Positions 47,534 through 57,869 of a stretch of 64,000 bases of DNA are shown piece after piece; position 1 is the first letter of the stretch; every line of letters begins with the position of its first letter. The translations under genes and the position numbers were made by a program. The notes under the pieces were generated by a model. That model was not told the origin of the DNA. It ran no database searches and saw nothing but the letters and a program-made list of their open reading frames with translations. Source of the DNA: Tepidicella baoligensis (GTDB lineage Bacteria; Pseudomonadota; Gammaproteobacteria; Burkholderiales; Burkholderiaceae_C); assembly GCF_013432195.1 (NCBI RefSeq), contig NZ_JACCDB010000010.1:43386-107385 (forward strand), written 5' to 3'.

Positions 47534-48653
47534 GGATTCCCCTCTGTGTTGCAACCGGTGGTGTAGCTTGGATCATACCAGCGACGGCGCGTCCCACATC
47601 ACCCGTGGTGGCCCTGCCGCCCAGATCCGGTGTGCGGGGGCCGCCACTGCCGGGCTCCAGCACCGCCTCGATGGCCCGCAGCACGGCGTCGTGTGCGTCA
47701 CGATGGCCCAGAAAGTCCAGCATCATCGCGCCGCACCAGATCTGGCCGATGGGATTGGCAATCCCCTTGCCCGCGATATCCGGCGCCGAACCGTGCACCG
47801 GTTCGAACAGAGAGGGGTGCTGCCGCGTGGGATTGAGGTTGGCACTTGGCGCAATGCCGATGGTGCCCGTGCAGGCGGGTCCCAGATCGGACAGGATGTC
47901 ACCGAACAGGTTGCTGGCCACCACCACGTCGAAGTGGTCGGGGCGCTGCACAAAGTGCGCGGTGAGGATGTCGATGTGGAACTTGTCCACGAACACCTCG
48001 GGGTAGGCCTTGGCCATCTCGGCCACGCGTTCGTCCCAGTAGGGCATGGTGATGGCGATGCCGTTGCTTTTGGTGGCGCTGGTCAGGTGCTTCTTGGGGC
48101 GGCTTTGGGCCAGTTCAAAGGCGAATTTCAGCACACGGTCCACGCCGTGGCGGCTCATCACCGTTTCCTGCATCACGATCTCGCGCTCGGTCCCAGGATA
48201 CATGCGGCCGCCGATGCTGGAGTACTCCCCTTCGGTGTTTTCGCGCACGATCATCATGTCGATCTCGCCGGGCTGGCGCGGACTGCCATCACGCCGCACC
48301 ACCGGCGCGATCACGCCGGGCATGAGCCGGGCCGGCCGCAGGTTGACGTACTGGTCGAATTCGCGCCGGAACAGCAGCAGGGAACCCCACAGTGAGATGT
48401 GGTCCGGAATTTTCTCGGGCCAGCCCACGGCGCCGAAGTAGATGGCGTCGTGTCCGCCGATCTGGTCCTTCCAGTCGTCGGGCAGCATCTGGCCGTGCTT
48501 CTCGTAGTAGGCCCAGCTCGAAAAATCGAAGTGGTCGAACTGAAGGCCAATGTCGAACTTCGAGGCCACGGCCTCCAGTACGCGCAGCCCTTCGGGCATG
48601 ACCTCCTGGCCAATGCCGTCACCGGCGATCACGGCAATGCGATGGGTTTTCAT
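47520..48653 (-). CDS. Tartrate/D-malate dehydrogenase-type decarboxylating enzyme
   Basis: A 377-aa member of the isocitrate/isopropylmalate dehydrogenase family. Motifs: [36 protein letters not shown] (substrate-binding Arg), [27 protein letters not shown] (catalytic Lys), [14 protein letters not shown], and [14 protein letters not shown] with [17 protein letters not shown]. The [15 protein letters not shown] stretch is typical of tartrate dehydrogenase/D-malate dehydrogenase rather than LeuB. It would use NAD and a divalent metal. The last 14 bp overlap hupB. Confidence 0.9.
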   Translation of the reverse strand: MKTHRIAVIAGDGIGQEVMPEGLRVLEAVASKFDIGLQFDHFDFSSWAYYEKHGQMLPDDWKDQIGGHDAIYFGAVGWPEKIPDHISLWGSLLLFRREFDQYVNLRPARLMPGVIAPVVRRDGSPRQPGEIDMMIVRENTEGEYSSIGGRMYPGTEREIVMQETVMSRHGVDRVLKFAFELAQSRPKKHLTSATKSNGIAITMPYWDERVAEMAKAYPEVFVDKFHIDILTAHFVQRPDHFDVVVASNLFGDILSDLGPACTGTIGIAPSANLNPTRQHPSLFEPVHGSAPDIAGKGIANPIGQIWCGAMMLDFLGHRDAHDAVLRAIEAVLEPGSGGPRTPDLGGRATTGDVGRAVAGMIQATPPVATQRGIHEQG

Positions 48654-48671
48654 GGCAGGTTTTCAGGGAAA

Positions 48672-49565
48672 CTAGGGTTTGGGCGGCCGTATCACCAGGC
48701 TGACGCCCACCGCAGTGAGCCCCATGCCCAGCACGGTGTAGACGGTGATGGGTTCGCTGAAGAGTATCCAGGCCAGCAGTGCGGTGCATGGCGGCACCAG
48801 GTACATGAGGCTGCTGACCGAGGCCGCCGCCCCACGTTGAATGAGCATGTACAGCAGCGAACTGCCGCCCAGCGTGAGGCCCAGCACCGACCAGGCCATG
48901 GCGCCCATCAATTCGCCGTTCCAGTTCATGCCCTCGGTTTCGAGCAGGGCCAGCGGCAGCGTCGCGGCAAAAGCGGCCATGAGCTGCACGGTGTTGGCGC
49001 TGCGCACATCGCAAGGCTTGACGAAGCGCTTCTGGTAGAGCGTGCCCACGGTGATGCTGAACAGCGCCAACACCGCGAACGACAGGTTGAGCCAGGTCGC
49101 GGTATCGCCCTCGCTGCCGGCGACAAACTTGTTCGACACCACCAGCACCAGCCCGGTGAAACCCAGGGTCAGCCCCATCCACTGCCGTTGCGTCACGGCG
49201 CTGCCGGTGGCCGACAGCCAGATGGCCGTGAGCACCGGCTGCAAGCCCACCACCAATGCCGACAAACCTGACCCCATGCCGGCCTTGATCGCCGCCCACA
49301 CGCCACCCAGATAGCCTGCATGCATCAGCACGCCCAGCACCGCCAGATGCAGCCATTGTTCACGATCCTTGGGCCAGGCCACTTTGGCCAGCCAGATCCA
49401 CACCAAAAAGCACAGGATCGACAGCGCATAGCGCCAAGCCAGAAAGGTCATGGGCGGCGCATGCGGCATGCCGTAGCGCGCCACGATGAAGCCCGTGCTC
49501 CAGATCAGCACGAACACCCAGGGCATGGCGCGCAGCCACGAGTTGTCTCCAGCGTTTCCGACCAT
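48672..49565 (-). CDS. EamA/DMT-family transporter
   Basis: A 297-aa membrane protein with ten predicted spans in two EamA repeats. The WVFVLIWSTGFIVARYGMPHAPPMTFLAWRYALSI start is family-typical, and the second repeat ends LLAWILFSEPITVYTVLGMGLTAVGVSLVIRPPKP. Such carriers export amino acids or other metabolites; substrate unknown. ATG at 49565 is preferred over a GTG at 49574. It ends 18 bp before the start of the dehydrogenase gene, so they may be cotranscribed. Confidence 0.9.
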   Translation of the reverse strand: MVGNAGDNSWLRAMPWVFVLIWSTGFIVARYGMPHAPPMTFLAWRYALSILCFLVWIWLAKVAWPKDREQWLHLAVLGVLMHAGYLGGVWAAIKAGMGSGLSALVVGLQPVLTAIWLSATGSAVTQRQWMGLTLGFTGLVLVVSNKFVAGSEGDTATWLNLSFAVLALFSITVGTLYQKRFVKPCDVRSANTVQLMAAFAATLPLALLETEGMNWNGELMGAMAWSVLGLTLGGSSLLYMLIQRGAAASVSSLMYLVPPCTALLAWILFSEPITVYTVLGMGLTAVGVSLVIRPPKP

Positions 49566-49579
49566 GATCGTCACCCGGG

Positions 49580-50149
49580 TCAGCGCGCCTTGGCCCGGAT
49601 TTCGGGCAAGGCCTTCTGCAGGTAATACACCATGGACCAGACGGTGAGCACCGCGGCGGCCCAGATGAGCAACGTGCCCCAGAAACGGGTGTCGATCAGG
49701 CCCAGCACGCGGCCGTCATACAAGAGGAAAGGAATGGCCACCATCTGCACCGTGGTCTTGAGCTTGCCCACCATGTGCACCGCCACGCTCTTGTTGGCAC
49801 CGATCGTGGCCATCCACTCGCGCAGGGCGGAGATGGCAATCTCCCGGCCGATGATGATGAGCGCCACGAACACATCGGCCCGGTCCAGGTGCACCAGGAC
49901 CAGCACACAGGCGCAGACCAGGAACTTGTCGGCCACCGGGTCCAGGAACGCGCCGAACGACGAGGTTTGGTTCAGCTTGCGTGCCAGGTAGCCGTCGGCC
50001 CAGTCCGTGAGCGCAAACGCCACGAACAGCACGGTGGCGATCAGGTTTTGCATTGGCTCACTGAGGCCAGGCCAGTAGAACACCGCCACGATGAGGGGAA
50101 TGGCGACGATGCGCGCCCACGTGAACAGCGTTGGCAAATTGAAGAACAT
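49580..50149 (-). CDS. pgsA: CDP-diacylglycerol-glycerol-3-phosphate 3-phosphatidyltransferase
   Basis: A 189-aa membrane enzyme of phosphatidylglycerol synthesis. The CDP-alcohol phosphotransferase motif D-x2-D-G-x2-A-R-x8-G-x3-D-x3-D is complete in DWADGYLARKLNQTSSFGAFLDPVADK (about residues 48-74). Several membrane spans follow, ending with a short basic tail. It lies 21 bp after uvrC on the same strand, the uvrC-pgsA order common in Proteobacteria. Confidence 0.96.
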   Translation of the reverse strand: MFFNLPTLFTWARIVAIPLIVAVFYWPGLSEPMQNLIATVLFVAFALTDWADGYLARKLNQTSSFGAFLDPVADKFLVCACVLVLVHLDRADVFVALIIIGREIAISALREWMATIGANKSVAVHMVGKLKTTVQMVAIPFLLYDGRVLGLIDTRFWGTLLIWAAAVLTVWSMVYYLQKALPEIRAKAR

Positions 50150-50170
50150 GGCCGTGATTATGCGGGGTAA

Positions 50171-52183
50171 TCAGTGCAAGGCGCGGTAAATGGTCTCGGC
50201 AAGCTCGACGGAGATGCCGTCCACCGAGGCCAGATCCTCCACGCTGGCGGCAGCCACCCCACGCACGCCACCGAAACGCTGCAACAGACGGGCGCGCTTC
50301 TTCGGGCCCACGCCGGGAATGTCTTCCAACCTGCTGCCGCCGGTGCGGGTCTTGGCCCGCTGCGCCCGCATCCCCGTGATGGCAAAGCGGTGCGCCTCGT
50401 CGCGGATTTGCGCCACCAGCATGAGCGCGGCCGAATCCGCCCCCAGGTAGATTTTTTCCCGGCCATCGGCAAACACCAGCTCTTCCAGCCCGACCTTGCG
50501 ACCCTCGCCTTTTTCCACACCGACGAGCCGCCCCACATCCAGCCCGAGCGACTCGAACACTTCTTTGGCTGCCCCGACCTGGCCTTTGCCACCGTCGATC
50601 AGCACGATGTCGGGCAAACGGTGTGGGCCCGTCGGGCCCGACTCGTCTTCACGAAGGGCTTGCGCGAGCTTGCCGTAGCGCCGCTGCAATACCTGACGCA
50701 TGGCGGCATAGTCGTCGCCCGGGGTGATGCCGTCGATGTTGTAGCGTCGGTACTGGGCACTTTGCATCTTGTGGCCTTCGAACACCACACACGAGGCCAC
50801 GGTCGATTCGCCCGCGGTGTGGGAGATGTCGAAACACTCGATACGCAAGCGATCCAGCGCATCTTCCGGCAGATCGAGCGCCTGGGCCAGGGCGCGGGTG
50901 CGCGCCTGCTGCGAACCCTCTTCGGCCAACAGACGGGCCAATTGGAGGTCGGCGTTCTTCTGGGCCATGTCCAGCCAGGCCCGCCGGTGCTCGCGCGGGT
51001 TGAACACCGTGTGCAGACGCACGCCACTTTGTTCCGTCAACAGCTCGATGAGGTGCGCGTCCACCGGTGCGCCGAGCACCAGCACAGGCGGCGGGGGCAC
51101 GCCGGTGTAATGCTGCGCCATGAAGGCCTCCAGCACGCGCTGTTCGACCGAAGGGGGTGCACTGCGGCGCTCAGCCAGTGGTTCGGTAGGCGCCACATCC
51201 GAAACGCCAACGCCCCCCTTGTCATCATCCAGTGCGGCGATCACCACCCCCTCTTCCACATGCGCCGGGAAATACGGCCGGTCGCCGAGGTGGCGCCCGC
51301 CACGCACCATCGCCAGGTTCACACAGGCGCGCCCGCCCTGCACCTTCACGGCCAGGATGTCCACATCCTGATCGCTGGTGCTCTCCATCGCTTGCTGGTG
51401 CAAGACCTTGGAAAGTGCCGCGATCTGGTTGCGCACCTCGGCCGCCTGCTCAAAAGCGAGTTGCTCTGCGTAGGCCAGCATGCGGCGTTCCAGCTCGTCG
51501 AGCACCGTCTGGGTTTCACCCCGCAGAAAGGCGCTGGCGCTGCGCACGTCGGCGGCATAGTCGGCCGGGCTCACGCGCCCCACACACGGGCCACTGCAGC
51601 GCTTGATCTGGTACAGCAGACAGGGGCGCGTGCGGTGGTTGAACACCGTGTCTTCACAGGTGCGCAGCCGAAACACCTTCTGGATCAACTGGATGGCCTC
51701 CTTCACCGCCCAGGCATTGGGGTAGGGACCAAAGTACCGATGGCGCTTGTCCACGGCCCCGCGGTAGTAGGAAACCCGTGGGTAGTGCTCAGGGCGCGGT
51801 GAGCCGCCGGACCCTTGCGTACTTTCGGTGTGTGAAGGCGCCCAACTGCTGGCACTGAGCTTCAGGTAGGGATAGCTCTTGTCGTCTCGAAACAGGATGT
51901 TGAAGCGCGGCTGCTGCGTTTTGATGAGGTTGTTCTCCAACAGCAACGCTTCCGCCTCGGACCGCACCACCGTGGTTTCCAGGCGCGCGATCTTGCTGAC
52001 CATGTGGCCAATGCGCGTGCCATCGTGGCTGCGGGTGAAGTAGCTGGACACGCGGCGCTTGAGGTCGCGCGCTTTGCCCACATACAACAACAGGCCCTGG
52101 GCGTCGAAATAACGGTAAACGCCCGGCAACGACGGCAAACTGGCCACCGCCTTGAGCAGATCTTCAGAATGCGGACTCGTCAT
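50171..52183 (-). CDS. uvrC: Excinuclease ABC subunit C
   Basis: A 670-aa nuclease subunit that makes both cuts in nucleotide excision repair. The GIY-YIG domain is at the N-terminus ([31 protein letters not shown]). Cys residues follow in [15 protein letters not shown], then a UVR motif ([20 protein letters not shown]), the endonuclease V-like catalytic domain with [22 protein letters not shown], and a C-terminal helix-hairpin-helix ([18 protein letters not shown]). Residues about 111-132 form a Ser/Pro/Gly-rich insertion in the region before RVSYYRG that most UvrC lack. The true start is 52183 (MTSPHSEDL); the frame continues upstream but overlaps earP. Confidence 0.95.
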   Translation of the reverse strand: MTSPHSEDLLKAVASLPSLPGVYRYFDAQGLLLYVGKARDLKRRVSSYFTRSHDGTRIGHMVSKIARLETTVVRSEAEALLLENNLIKTQQPRFNILFRDDKSYPYLKLSASSWAPSHTESTQGSGGSPRPEHYPRVSYYRGAVDKRHRYFGPYPNAWAVKEAIQLIQKVFRLRTCEDTVFNHRTRPCLLYQIKRCSGPCVGRVSPADYAADVRSASAFLRGETQTVLDELERRMLAYAEQLAFEQAAEVRNQIAALSKVLHQQAMESTSDQDVDILAVKVQGGRACVNLAMVRGGRHLGDRPYFPAHVEEGVVIAALDDDKGGVGVSDVAPTEPLAERRSAPPSVEQRVLEAFMAQHYTGVPPPPVLVLGAPVDAHLIELLTEQSGVRLHTVFNPREHRRAWLDMAQKNADLQLARLLAEEGSQQARTRALAQALDLPEDALDRLRIECFDISHTAGESTVASCVVFEGHKMQSAQYRRYNIDGITPGDDYAAMRQVLQRRYGKLAQALREDESGPTGPHRLPDIVLIDGGKGQVGAAKEVFESLGLDVGRLVGVEKGEGRKVGLEELVFADGREKIYLGADSAALMLVAQIRDEAHRFAITGMRAQRAKTRTGGSRLEDIPGVGPKKRARLLQRFGGVRGVAAASVEDLASVDGISVELAETIYRALH

Positions 52184-52226
52184 GATCGATCGCCATTGTG
52201 GCACCAGGCCAGCGACAATTGGGCCC

Positions 52227-53324
52227 ATGCCGCACGTTGCGCCCCCTTTGCACTGGGACATTTTCTGCCGCGTCATCGATAACCACGGCGACGTGGGTGT
52301 GTGCTGGCGCCTGGCCCGAGGCCTGGCCAGCCAGGGACAACGGGTACGGCTGTGGCTGGACCAAACCGACGCTCTGCACTGGATGGCCCCCGGGGCCCTG
52401 GAAGGCGATTGGCCACAGATAGAGGCATGGGCGTGGGAGACCGAATGGCCCCATGAACGGCTCGCCAACCTGCCCCGCTCCGACGTGTGGGTAGAGGCCT
52501 TCGGCTGCGAGCCGCCTGAAGGATTCGTCCTCCAGCAACGGGCACTTTGGCCCAGTGGCGAGGCTCCCGTCTGGGTGAACCTGGAATACCTGAGCGCCGA
52601 ACCTTACGTGGAACGCATGCACCGCCTGCCCTCACCGCTCATGAGTGGTCCGGCACGTGGCTGGACGCGCTGGTTTTTCTACCCCGGCTTCACCTCTGCC
52701 ACCGGCGGCTTGTTACGGGAGGTCGATCTGCTTGCACGTCAAGCGGCCTTCGCGCGCCACGCATGGCGGGACCAGGCCACACCCGGCGGCGCCCCTACGT
52801 GGATCAGTCTGTTCTGTTACGAGCCCCTCGCCCTGCCTTGGCTCCTGGGCAGGCTGCACGACGACAGCGAAACCACTTTGCTCATCACCCCTGGGCGGGC
52901 CGAGGCTGCCGTCCAGCGCTGGCTGGGATCGCATGCACCGCCCCGCCATTGGGTGCGCCGCCCCCTGGTGGACCAACCCGGTTTCGACGAAATGCTCTGG
53001 GCCTGCGACCTCAACTTCGTGCGCGGCGAGGACTCACTGGTGCGGGCACTCTGGGCTGGCCAAGCCTTCGTCTGGCAGATCTATCCACAAGACGACAACG
53101 CCCACCACACCAAACTCCACGCCTTCCTGGACTGGCTCGGCGGCCCTGCCGACCTGCGCGACTTCCATCTGTTCTGGAACGGCATGGGCGGCCATCCGCC
53201 CCCCGATCTCTCTCCCGGCAGGCTGAGGGATTGGGCCAACGTGACCGAGCACGCCCGCGCCCGACTCCTGCAACAACACGATCTGGTCACACAGCTCTTG
53301 GGCTTCGTCATGGAAAAACGTTAA
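52227..53324 (+). CDS. earP: EF-P arginine rhamnosyltransferase EarP
   Basis: A 365-aa GT-B type enzyme that attaches rhamnose from dTDP-rhamnose to Arg32 of EF-P, needed for rescue of polyproline-stalled ribosomes. Family features: [28 protein letters not shown] at the start (the conserved Asp near the acceptor site), [36 protein letters not shown], and the nucleotide-sugar motif [30 protein letters not shown]. Efp follows 93 bp downstream on the same strand, the standard pairing. Start at 52227 chosen over 52152. Confidence 0.96.
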   Translation: MPHVAPPLHWDIFCRVIDNHGDVGVCWRLARGLASQGQRVRLWLDQTDALHWMAPGALEGDWPQIEAWAWETEWPHERLANLPRSDVWVEAFGCEPPEGFVLQQRALWPSGEAPVWVNLEYLSAEPYVERMHRLPSPLMSGPARGWTRWFFYPGFTSATGGLLREVDLLARQAAFARHAWRDQATPGGAPTWISLFCYEPLALPWLLGRLHDDSETTLLITPGRAEAAVQRWLGSHAPPRHWVRRPLVDQPGFDEMLWACDLNFVRGEDSLVRALWAGQAFVWQIYPQDDNAHHTKLHAFLDWLGGPADLRDFHLFWNGMGGHPPPDLSPGRLRDWANVTEHARARLLQQHDLVTQLLGFVMEKR

Positions 53325-53417
53325 AATCAAGGGTTTTGCGACATGCTCGCTCACCGCCGCGCGCCAAGGGAATGCCCTCATCCCTTCGCCTGAGCGGCAA
53401 CAACACACGGAAGCACC

Positions 53418-53972
53418 ATGAAAATCGCTCAAGAAATCCGCGCCGGTAACGTGATCATGCACGGCAAGGACCCGATGATCGTCCTCAAAACCGAATACGC
53501 CCGTGGCGGCCGTGGCGCTGCCACCGTGCGCATGAAGCTCAAGGCCCTGCTCAGCAACATGGCCACTGAAGTGGTGTTCAAGGCCGACGACAAGATCGAC
53601 AACGTCATCCTCGACAAGAAGGAATGCACCTATTCGTACTTCGCCGATCCGATGTACGTGTGGATGGACGCCGAGTACAACCAATACGAAGTCGAAGCCG
53701 GCAACATGGGCGACGCCCTGAACTACCTGGAAGACGGCATGGCTGCCGAAGTGGTGTTCTACGACGGCAAAGCCATTTCGGTGGAACTGCCGACCAGTGT
53801 GGAGCGCGAAGTCACCTGGACCGAGCCTGCCGTCAAGGGCGACACCTCCGGTAAAGTCATGAAGCCCGCCAAGATCGCCACCGGCTTCGAAGTGGCCGTG
53901 CCTCTGTTCGTGGATCAGGGCGACCGCATCGAAATCGACACCCGCACCGGCGAATACCGCAAGCGCGTTTGA
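53418..53972 (+). CDS. efp: Elongation factor P
   Basis: A 184-aa translation factor that helps the ribosome form Pro-Pro bonds. The acceptor loop is ARGGRGAA with Arg at position 32, the residue rhamnosylated by EarP, rather than the Lys of the E. coli form. The chain ends with the conserved [17 protein letters not shown]. It follows earP closely and is closed by a clear terminator. Confidence 0.98.
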   Translation: MKIAQEIRAGNVIMHGKDPMIVLKTEYARGGRGAATVRMKLKALLSNMATEVVFKADDKIDNVILDKKECTYSYFADPMYVWMDAEYNQYEVEAGNMGDALNYLEDGMAAEVVFYDGKAISVELPTSVEREVTWTEPAVKGDTSGKVMKPAKIATGFEVAVPLFVDQGDRIEIDTRTGEYRKRV

Positions 53973-53998
53973 GCGCGCGCGTGACGCCCATGTATCAC

Positions 53999-54021
53999 AA
54001 GGCTCTGCGGAGCCTTTTTTT
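53999..54021 (+). terminator. Intrinsic terminator after efp
   Basis: A 7-bp stem (AAGGCTC at 53999-54005 with GAGCCTT at 54010-54016) with a TGCG loop, followed by a run of seven T residues from 54015. It lies 26 bp after the efp stop. Confidence 0.93.
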
Positions 54022-54135
54022 GTTTTCCCATCACCCCGCCTGCCACCCAGGTCGTTGTGTGCGTGCCGTTGGCACTTGCGCAGGGGCTTTGAATCCAACC
54101 GGAACTGACGCCCACATATCCCGAGACTCTGCACC

Positions 54136-55017
54136 ATGGACGCGACCCACAACCTCCAGACCAGCCGACTGGCCGATGCTGCCGTTGAAATGCACCTGAC
54201 CTCGGATGGCGAGCAACGACTCATACCGGACGCCTACCGGCTGGCCTTTGCCGACCCGGAATTTCTGCTGCGACGCGAGACACGTGGCATCCGCTTCCAG
54301 CTGGAGCTGCTCAAGCCGGACCTCGCCCAGCAGGCCCACGGCATCGAGAACACCATCGTGGTCTTTGGCAGCGCGCGCTTTCGGGAACCCGCCGAGGCCC
54401 AACGGTTATACGAGGCGGCCCAGGCCAGCGGTGATGCACAGGCCCTGCGCCGCGCCGAAGCGCTGCTGCGCAATGCCCACTACTACGACAAAGCACGTCG
54501 CTTTGCCCAACTGGTGGCCGACTACAGCCTGAGCTGCCCGAAAAAAGACCAGCTCTACATCGCCACTGGCGGCGGCCCAGGCATCATGGAGGCAGCCAAC
54601 CGTGGCGCCCATGACCGTGGCGTACTCAATATCGGACTCAACATCCTGCTGCCTCACGAGCAGGAACCCAACCCCTACATCAGCCCAGAGCTGTGCTTCA
54701 AGTTCCACTACTTCGCCCTGCGCAAGATGCATTTCCTCATGCGCGCCAAGGCCCTGGTGGCCTTCCCGGGCGGCTTCGGCACCCTGGACGAACTGTTCGA
54801 GGTCATCACACTGGTGCAGTGCAAGAAGGCCAAGCCGGTGCCGATCTTCCTGTTCGGATCGGAGTACTGGAAGCGGCTGGTGAACTTCGACGTGCTGGTC
54901 GAAGAAGGCGCCATCTCGCCCGAAGACCTGGATCTGTTCCAGTACGTGGACGAGCCCGAACAGGCCTGGGAAGGCATCAAGCGCTTCTACGGCCTGCCCG
55001 ACGCCTGCGGCCTCTAA
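54136..55017 (+). CDS. LOG family protein (TIGR00730-type Rossmann fold)
   Basis: A 293-aa protein with the LOG/lysine-decarboxylase-like motifs: ATGGGPGIMEAANRGAHDRG (about residue 150) and FPGGFGTLDELFEVITLVQ (about residue 212), which form the nucleotide-binding and catalytic site of phosphoribohydrolases. LOG proteins remove ribose 5'-phosphate from N6-modified or plain nucleotides. This longer form, with an N-terminal extension of about 100 residues (RRETRGIRFQLELLKPDL), is common in Proteobacteria; the substrate is not set. Convergent with the mrp operon. Confidence 0.9.
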   Translation: MDATHNLQTSRLADAAVEMHLTSDGEQRLIPDAYRLAFADPEFLLRRETRGIRFQLELLKPDLAQQAHGIENTIVVFGSARFREPAEAQRLYEAAQASGDAQALRRAEALLRNAHYYDKARRFAQLVADYSLSCPKKDQLYIATGGGPGIMEAANRGAHDRGVLNIGLNILLPHEQEPNPYISPELCFKFHYFALRKMHFLMRAKALVAFPGGFGTLDELFEVITLVQCKKAKPVPIFLFGSEYWKRLVNFDVLVEEGAISPEDLDLFQYVDEPEQAWEGIKRFYGLPDACGL

Positions 55018-55033
55018 CCCCCTTCAGGCAGGA

Positions 55034-55372
55034 TCAGCGGCGGGATTTCTCGGCGGGATCGTCACCCACCAGCTTGGCCTGGGAGACGTTGTCGATCGTG
55101 CCCGCCTCCCGCACGGCGGCCCGGGCCAGCAGATGGGAGGCCACCGGCAAAGTGGCCAGCAGAAAGCCCACGATCAGCACCAGACGCCAAGCCCAGTCCC
55201 ACGACAGCGAACCCAGGGCCGCGCCGATACAGACCATGGCCAGCGCCAGCGTACCCGCCTTGGTGGCCGCATGTTGACGGGCCAAGGCATCGGGCAAGGT
55301 GATCACGCCCCAGGCAGCGATGAGCAGCAACAGACCGCCCGCCACCAGAAACAATCCAGCGATGGCGCTCAT
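55034..55372 (-). CDS. mrpG: Mrp antiporter subunit G
   Basis: A 112-aa subunit with about three membrane spans: AGLFLVAGGLLLLIAAWGVITLPDALARQHAATKAGTLAL is the MrpG/PhaG signature. The long frame to 55702 is not the real gene; the ATG at 55372 overlaps the mrpF stop by 4 bp. Last gene of the seven-gene operon. It ends 16 bp from the convergent LOG gene. Confidence 0.93.
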   Translation of the reverse strand: MSAIAGLFLVAGGLLLLIAAWGVITLPDALARQHAATKAGTLALAMVCIGAALGSLSWDWAWRLVLIVGFLLATLPVASHLLARAAVREAGTIDNVSQAKLVGDDPAEKSRR

Positions 55373-55635
55373 GAGCCGACCCCCTTGTCCACCAAACGGG
55401 CCCAGCCTATGGTAGCCACGAAGCCCACCAGCGCCAGGCCGATTCCCACGTCCAGGAAAACCGTGCGCCCCGTATGCAGCGATGCGGCCACGCACAACGC
55501 CACGGCAGCGGCCAGAAAAATATCGAGCGCCACGATGCGGTCCGCATGCTGCGGGCCCTGCACGATGCGGTAAGTGGCCAAGGCAATCGCGAGGAGCGCG
55601 CCGAGGACCAGGAGGAAGTTGGCCCATGCGATCAT
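55369..55635 (-). CDS. mrpF: Mrp antiporter subunit F
   Basis: An 88-aa protein with three spans. The HADRIVALDIFLAAAVALCVA segment with its buried Asp is the family signature. It overlaps mrpE and mrpG by 4 bp each. Confidence 0.93.
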   Translation of the reverse strand: MIAWANFLLVLGALLAIALATYRIVQGPQHADRIVALDIFLAAAVALCVAASLHTGRTVFLDVGIGLALVGFVATIGWARLVDKGVGS

Positions 55636-55979
55636 GACTGCTCCCCAAAGAGGGCCACAAGGCCGGGTTCAAAGTCTTCCCGGATGCCCTGCACCAGGGC
55701 ATCGGTGTCGGAAGCGTCGAGCACGTGCATCAGAATTTCACGCTTATCCATATCGATGTCGAGGGTGGTGGTGCCGGGCGTGAGCGTGATCATGCAGCCC
55801 AGCAGGGAAGCGCCCTGAGCACTCATGGGCGCAAAGCGCACCCGCAGAAAGGCCGCTGGCGGAGGCTTGCGCTCCCCGAAACTGGCGCGCAGGATGACTT
55901 GCACCGTCTGGAAGCCAGAAATCACCACGGCCTTGAGAAAACGGGCCAGCAAAACGATGGCAGCGATCGGTTTTCCCAT
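55632..55979 (-). CDS. mrpE: Mrp antiporter subunit E
   Basis: A 115-aa protein with an N-terminal hydrophobic stretch (AIVLLARFLKAVVISGFQTV) and a cytoplasmic part with MITLTPGTTTLDIDMDKREILMHVLDA, typical of MrpE. The ATG at 55979 lies 1 bp after the mrpD stop; the longer frame from 56018 is not needed. It is shorter than many MrpE proteins (about 160 aa), lacking part of the N-terminal membrane region. Confidence 0.9.
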   Translation of the reverse strand: MGKPIAAIVLLARFLKAVVISGFQTVQVILRASFGERKPPPAAFLRVRFAPMSAQGASLLGCMITLTPGTTTLDIDMDKREILMHVLDASDTDALVQGIREDFEPGLVALFGEQS

Positions 55980-55980
55980 G

Positions 55981-57435
55981 TCAGCGACCTCCCAGCGTCT
56001 GGGCAGCGGCCTGGGCATACTCGACCAGGAACTGCGGATTGAAGGAAATGCTCAGCGTCACCGCGGCCAGCCCCAGCGTGGCGACCCAGGCTGGCCACAG
56101 GTTCGGGGTGCGAGGCAGGGTCCAGTGCTCGTCCGGGTGCGACTTCCAGAACGCCTCCATCCAGATTTTGACCATCGAATACAGCGTCAGCACACTGACG
56201 ATGAGCGCGATCACCGTCCAGGCGATGCGGCCCTGGGCAATCGCCTCCTGCAAGACCAGCAGCTTGGACCAGAACCCCGACAACGGCGGAATACCCACCA
56301 GGGAGAGCGCCGGAATCAGGAACAGCACGCCCAGCAACGGCTTGACCTTGTAGAGTCCACCGATCTTGCGCAGATCGTAGTTGCCGGTGAGGCGCCAGAT
56401 CATGGCGGCGATCAAAAACAGATTGGCCTTCACCACGATGTGGTGCAGGGTGTAGAACAGCGTGGCGGCGTTGCCGGCTTCGCTGGCCAGCGCCACGCCG
56501 AGCAGGATGTAGCCGATCTGGCTGACGATGTGGAAAGCCAGGATGCGGCGCATGTCCCAGTGATAGGCAGCACCCAGCACCCCGAACAGCATGGTGCCGG
56601 CGGCAATCCAGCCCAGGACCACGTAGACAAGATCGGGGGCTGGGGCAAAGATATCCCCCACCGAGCGCAGCACCGCATACACGCCGACTTTGGTGAGCAG
56701 ACCGGCGAACAGCGCGAGCACCGGTGCCGGCAGGGTGTGGTAGGACGCCGGCAGCCAGGCAAACAGCGGAAACGCGCCCGCCTTCACCAGAAAGGCCAGC
56801 ATCAGGCCCGACACCAGCAGCGTCACCACCCAGGGTGAAAGCTGGGGCGCTGCCTGAGCCAAGGCGGTGTAGTTCAGGTGACCCGTGGCACCGTAGATCA
56901 TGCCCACGGCCACCAGCAACAACAGCGTGCCGAAGATGTTGAGCACGAAGTACTTGAAGGTGCCGTCGAGCTGGTCGATGCGGCCGCCGATGGCGAAAAT
57001 CCCCACCGCGCAGATCAGCATCACCTCGAACCAGACGTAGAGGTTGAACAGGTCGGCCGTGGCAAACGAGCCCCCCACCCCGGCCAGCACGCCGAACATC
57101 AGCGGCAGGAGCAAGGGATGGCGTGGTTCGCAATCGGCATCGCTGGCCATGAACACGAGCGACGCCAGCCCCATGATGGCGGTGATGAGCACCATGGCCG
57201 CGCCGGTGCGGTCCACATGGAATTCAATGCCGAACGGAGCCCCCCAACCACCGAAAACAGCCTGTGCGGCCACGCCATGGTGAGCGGTATCGACCAGCGC
57301 CACGGCACAACCGAAGAACAGCAGCATGCCCACGTAGCTGAGCACGTTCTGCAGTCCAGGGCGTTTTTGTGCCAGTGTCGTGGCCACCACCGTAACCAGG
57401 GGCACCAGCACCGGGCTGACAGCCAGCACACTCAT
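55981..57435 (-). CDS. mrpD: Mrp antiporter subunit D
   Basis: A 484-aa membrane protein of the complex I NuoL/M/N-like family with about 14 spans. The conserved WFEVMLICAVGIFAIGG (Glu in helix 5), LVKAGAFPLFAWLPASYHTLPAPVLALFAGLLTKVGVYAV (Lys and His in helices 7-8) and the HIVVKANLFL segment mark it as a proton-pumping-type subunit. Overlaps mrpC by 4 bp. Confidence 0.95.
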   Translation of the reverse strand: MSVLAVSPVLVPLVTVVATTLAQKRPGLQNVLSYVGMLLFFGCAVALVDTAHHGVAAQAVFGGWGAPFGIEFHVDRTGAAMVLITAIMGLASLVFMASDADCEPRHPLLLPLMFGVLAGVGGSFATADLFNLYVWFEVMLICAVGIFAIGGRIDQLDGTFKYFVLNIFGTLLLLVAVGMIYGATGHLNYTALAQAAPQLSPWVVTLLVSGLMLAFLVKAGAFPLFAWLPASYHTLPAPVLALFAGLLTKVGVYAVLRSVGDIFAPAPDLVYVVLGWIAAGTMLFGVLGAAYHWDMRRILAFHIVSQIGYILLGVALASEAGNAATLFYTLHHIVVKANLFLIAAMIWRLTGNYDLRKIGGLYKVKPLLGVLFLIPALSLVGIPPLSGFWSKLLVLQEAIAQGRIAWTVIALIVSVLTLYSMVKIWMEAFWKSHPDEHWTLPRTPNLWPAWVATLGLAAVTLSISFNPQFLVEYAQAAAQTLGGR

Positions 57436-57869
57436 GGCGCCTCCTTGGGCTGGGCGGCAGGAGCGTCCGGCCAGGCCGGTTCGTGGGCGGCGCCGTTGTA
57501 CGGCGGCTTGACGGGGTCGGTGGGATGCGGTTCAGCCATTCGAAGTTCGAGGGCATCGTCGGTGCCAGCGCTCTGGATCAGACGCAGCACCAAGGCCAGA
57601 GAGAAACAGACAAGTGCGAAGCCGATGACGATGGCGGTGAGCACCAACGCCTGCGGCAAGGGATTGGCGGCATCGCGCAGCACGGTTTCGCCGAGCGGGA
57701 CCACCGCGGGCTCCATCACGTCGATGCGGCCGGAAACGAACAGAACCAGATTCACCGCGCTACCCAGAATGCCCAAGCCGAGTACGCAGCGAAACACGTC
57801 CTTGGACAGCGAGAGGTAGATGCCCGCAGAAACGGCCATCCAAATGGTCAATGCGATCAACCAGATCAT
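57432..57869 (-). CDS. mrpC: Mrp antiporter subunit C
   Basis: A 145-aa protein of the NuoK-like family with three spans. GIYLSLSKDVFRCVLGLGILGSAVNLVLFVSGR and LPQALVLTAIVIGFALVCFSLALVLR are family-typical. The C-terminal 40 residues are a polar, Pro-rich tail. Overlaps mrpB and mrpD by 4 bp each. Confidence 0.94.
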   Translation of the reverse strand: MIWLIALTIWMAVSAGIYLSLSKDVFRCVLGLGILGSAVNLVLFVSGRIDVMEPAVVPLGETVLRDAANPLPQALVLTAIVIGFALVCFSLALVLRLIQSAGTDDALELRMAEPHPTDPVKPPYNGAAHEPAWPDAPAAQPKEAP

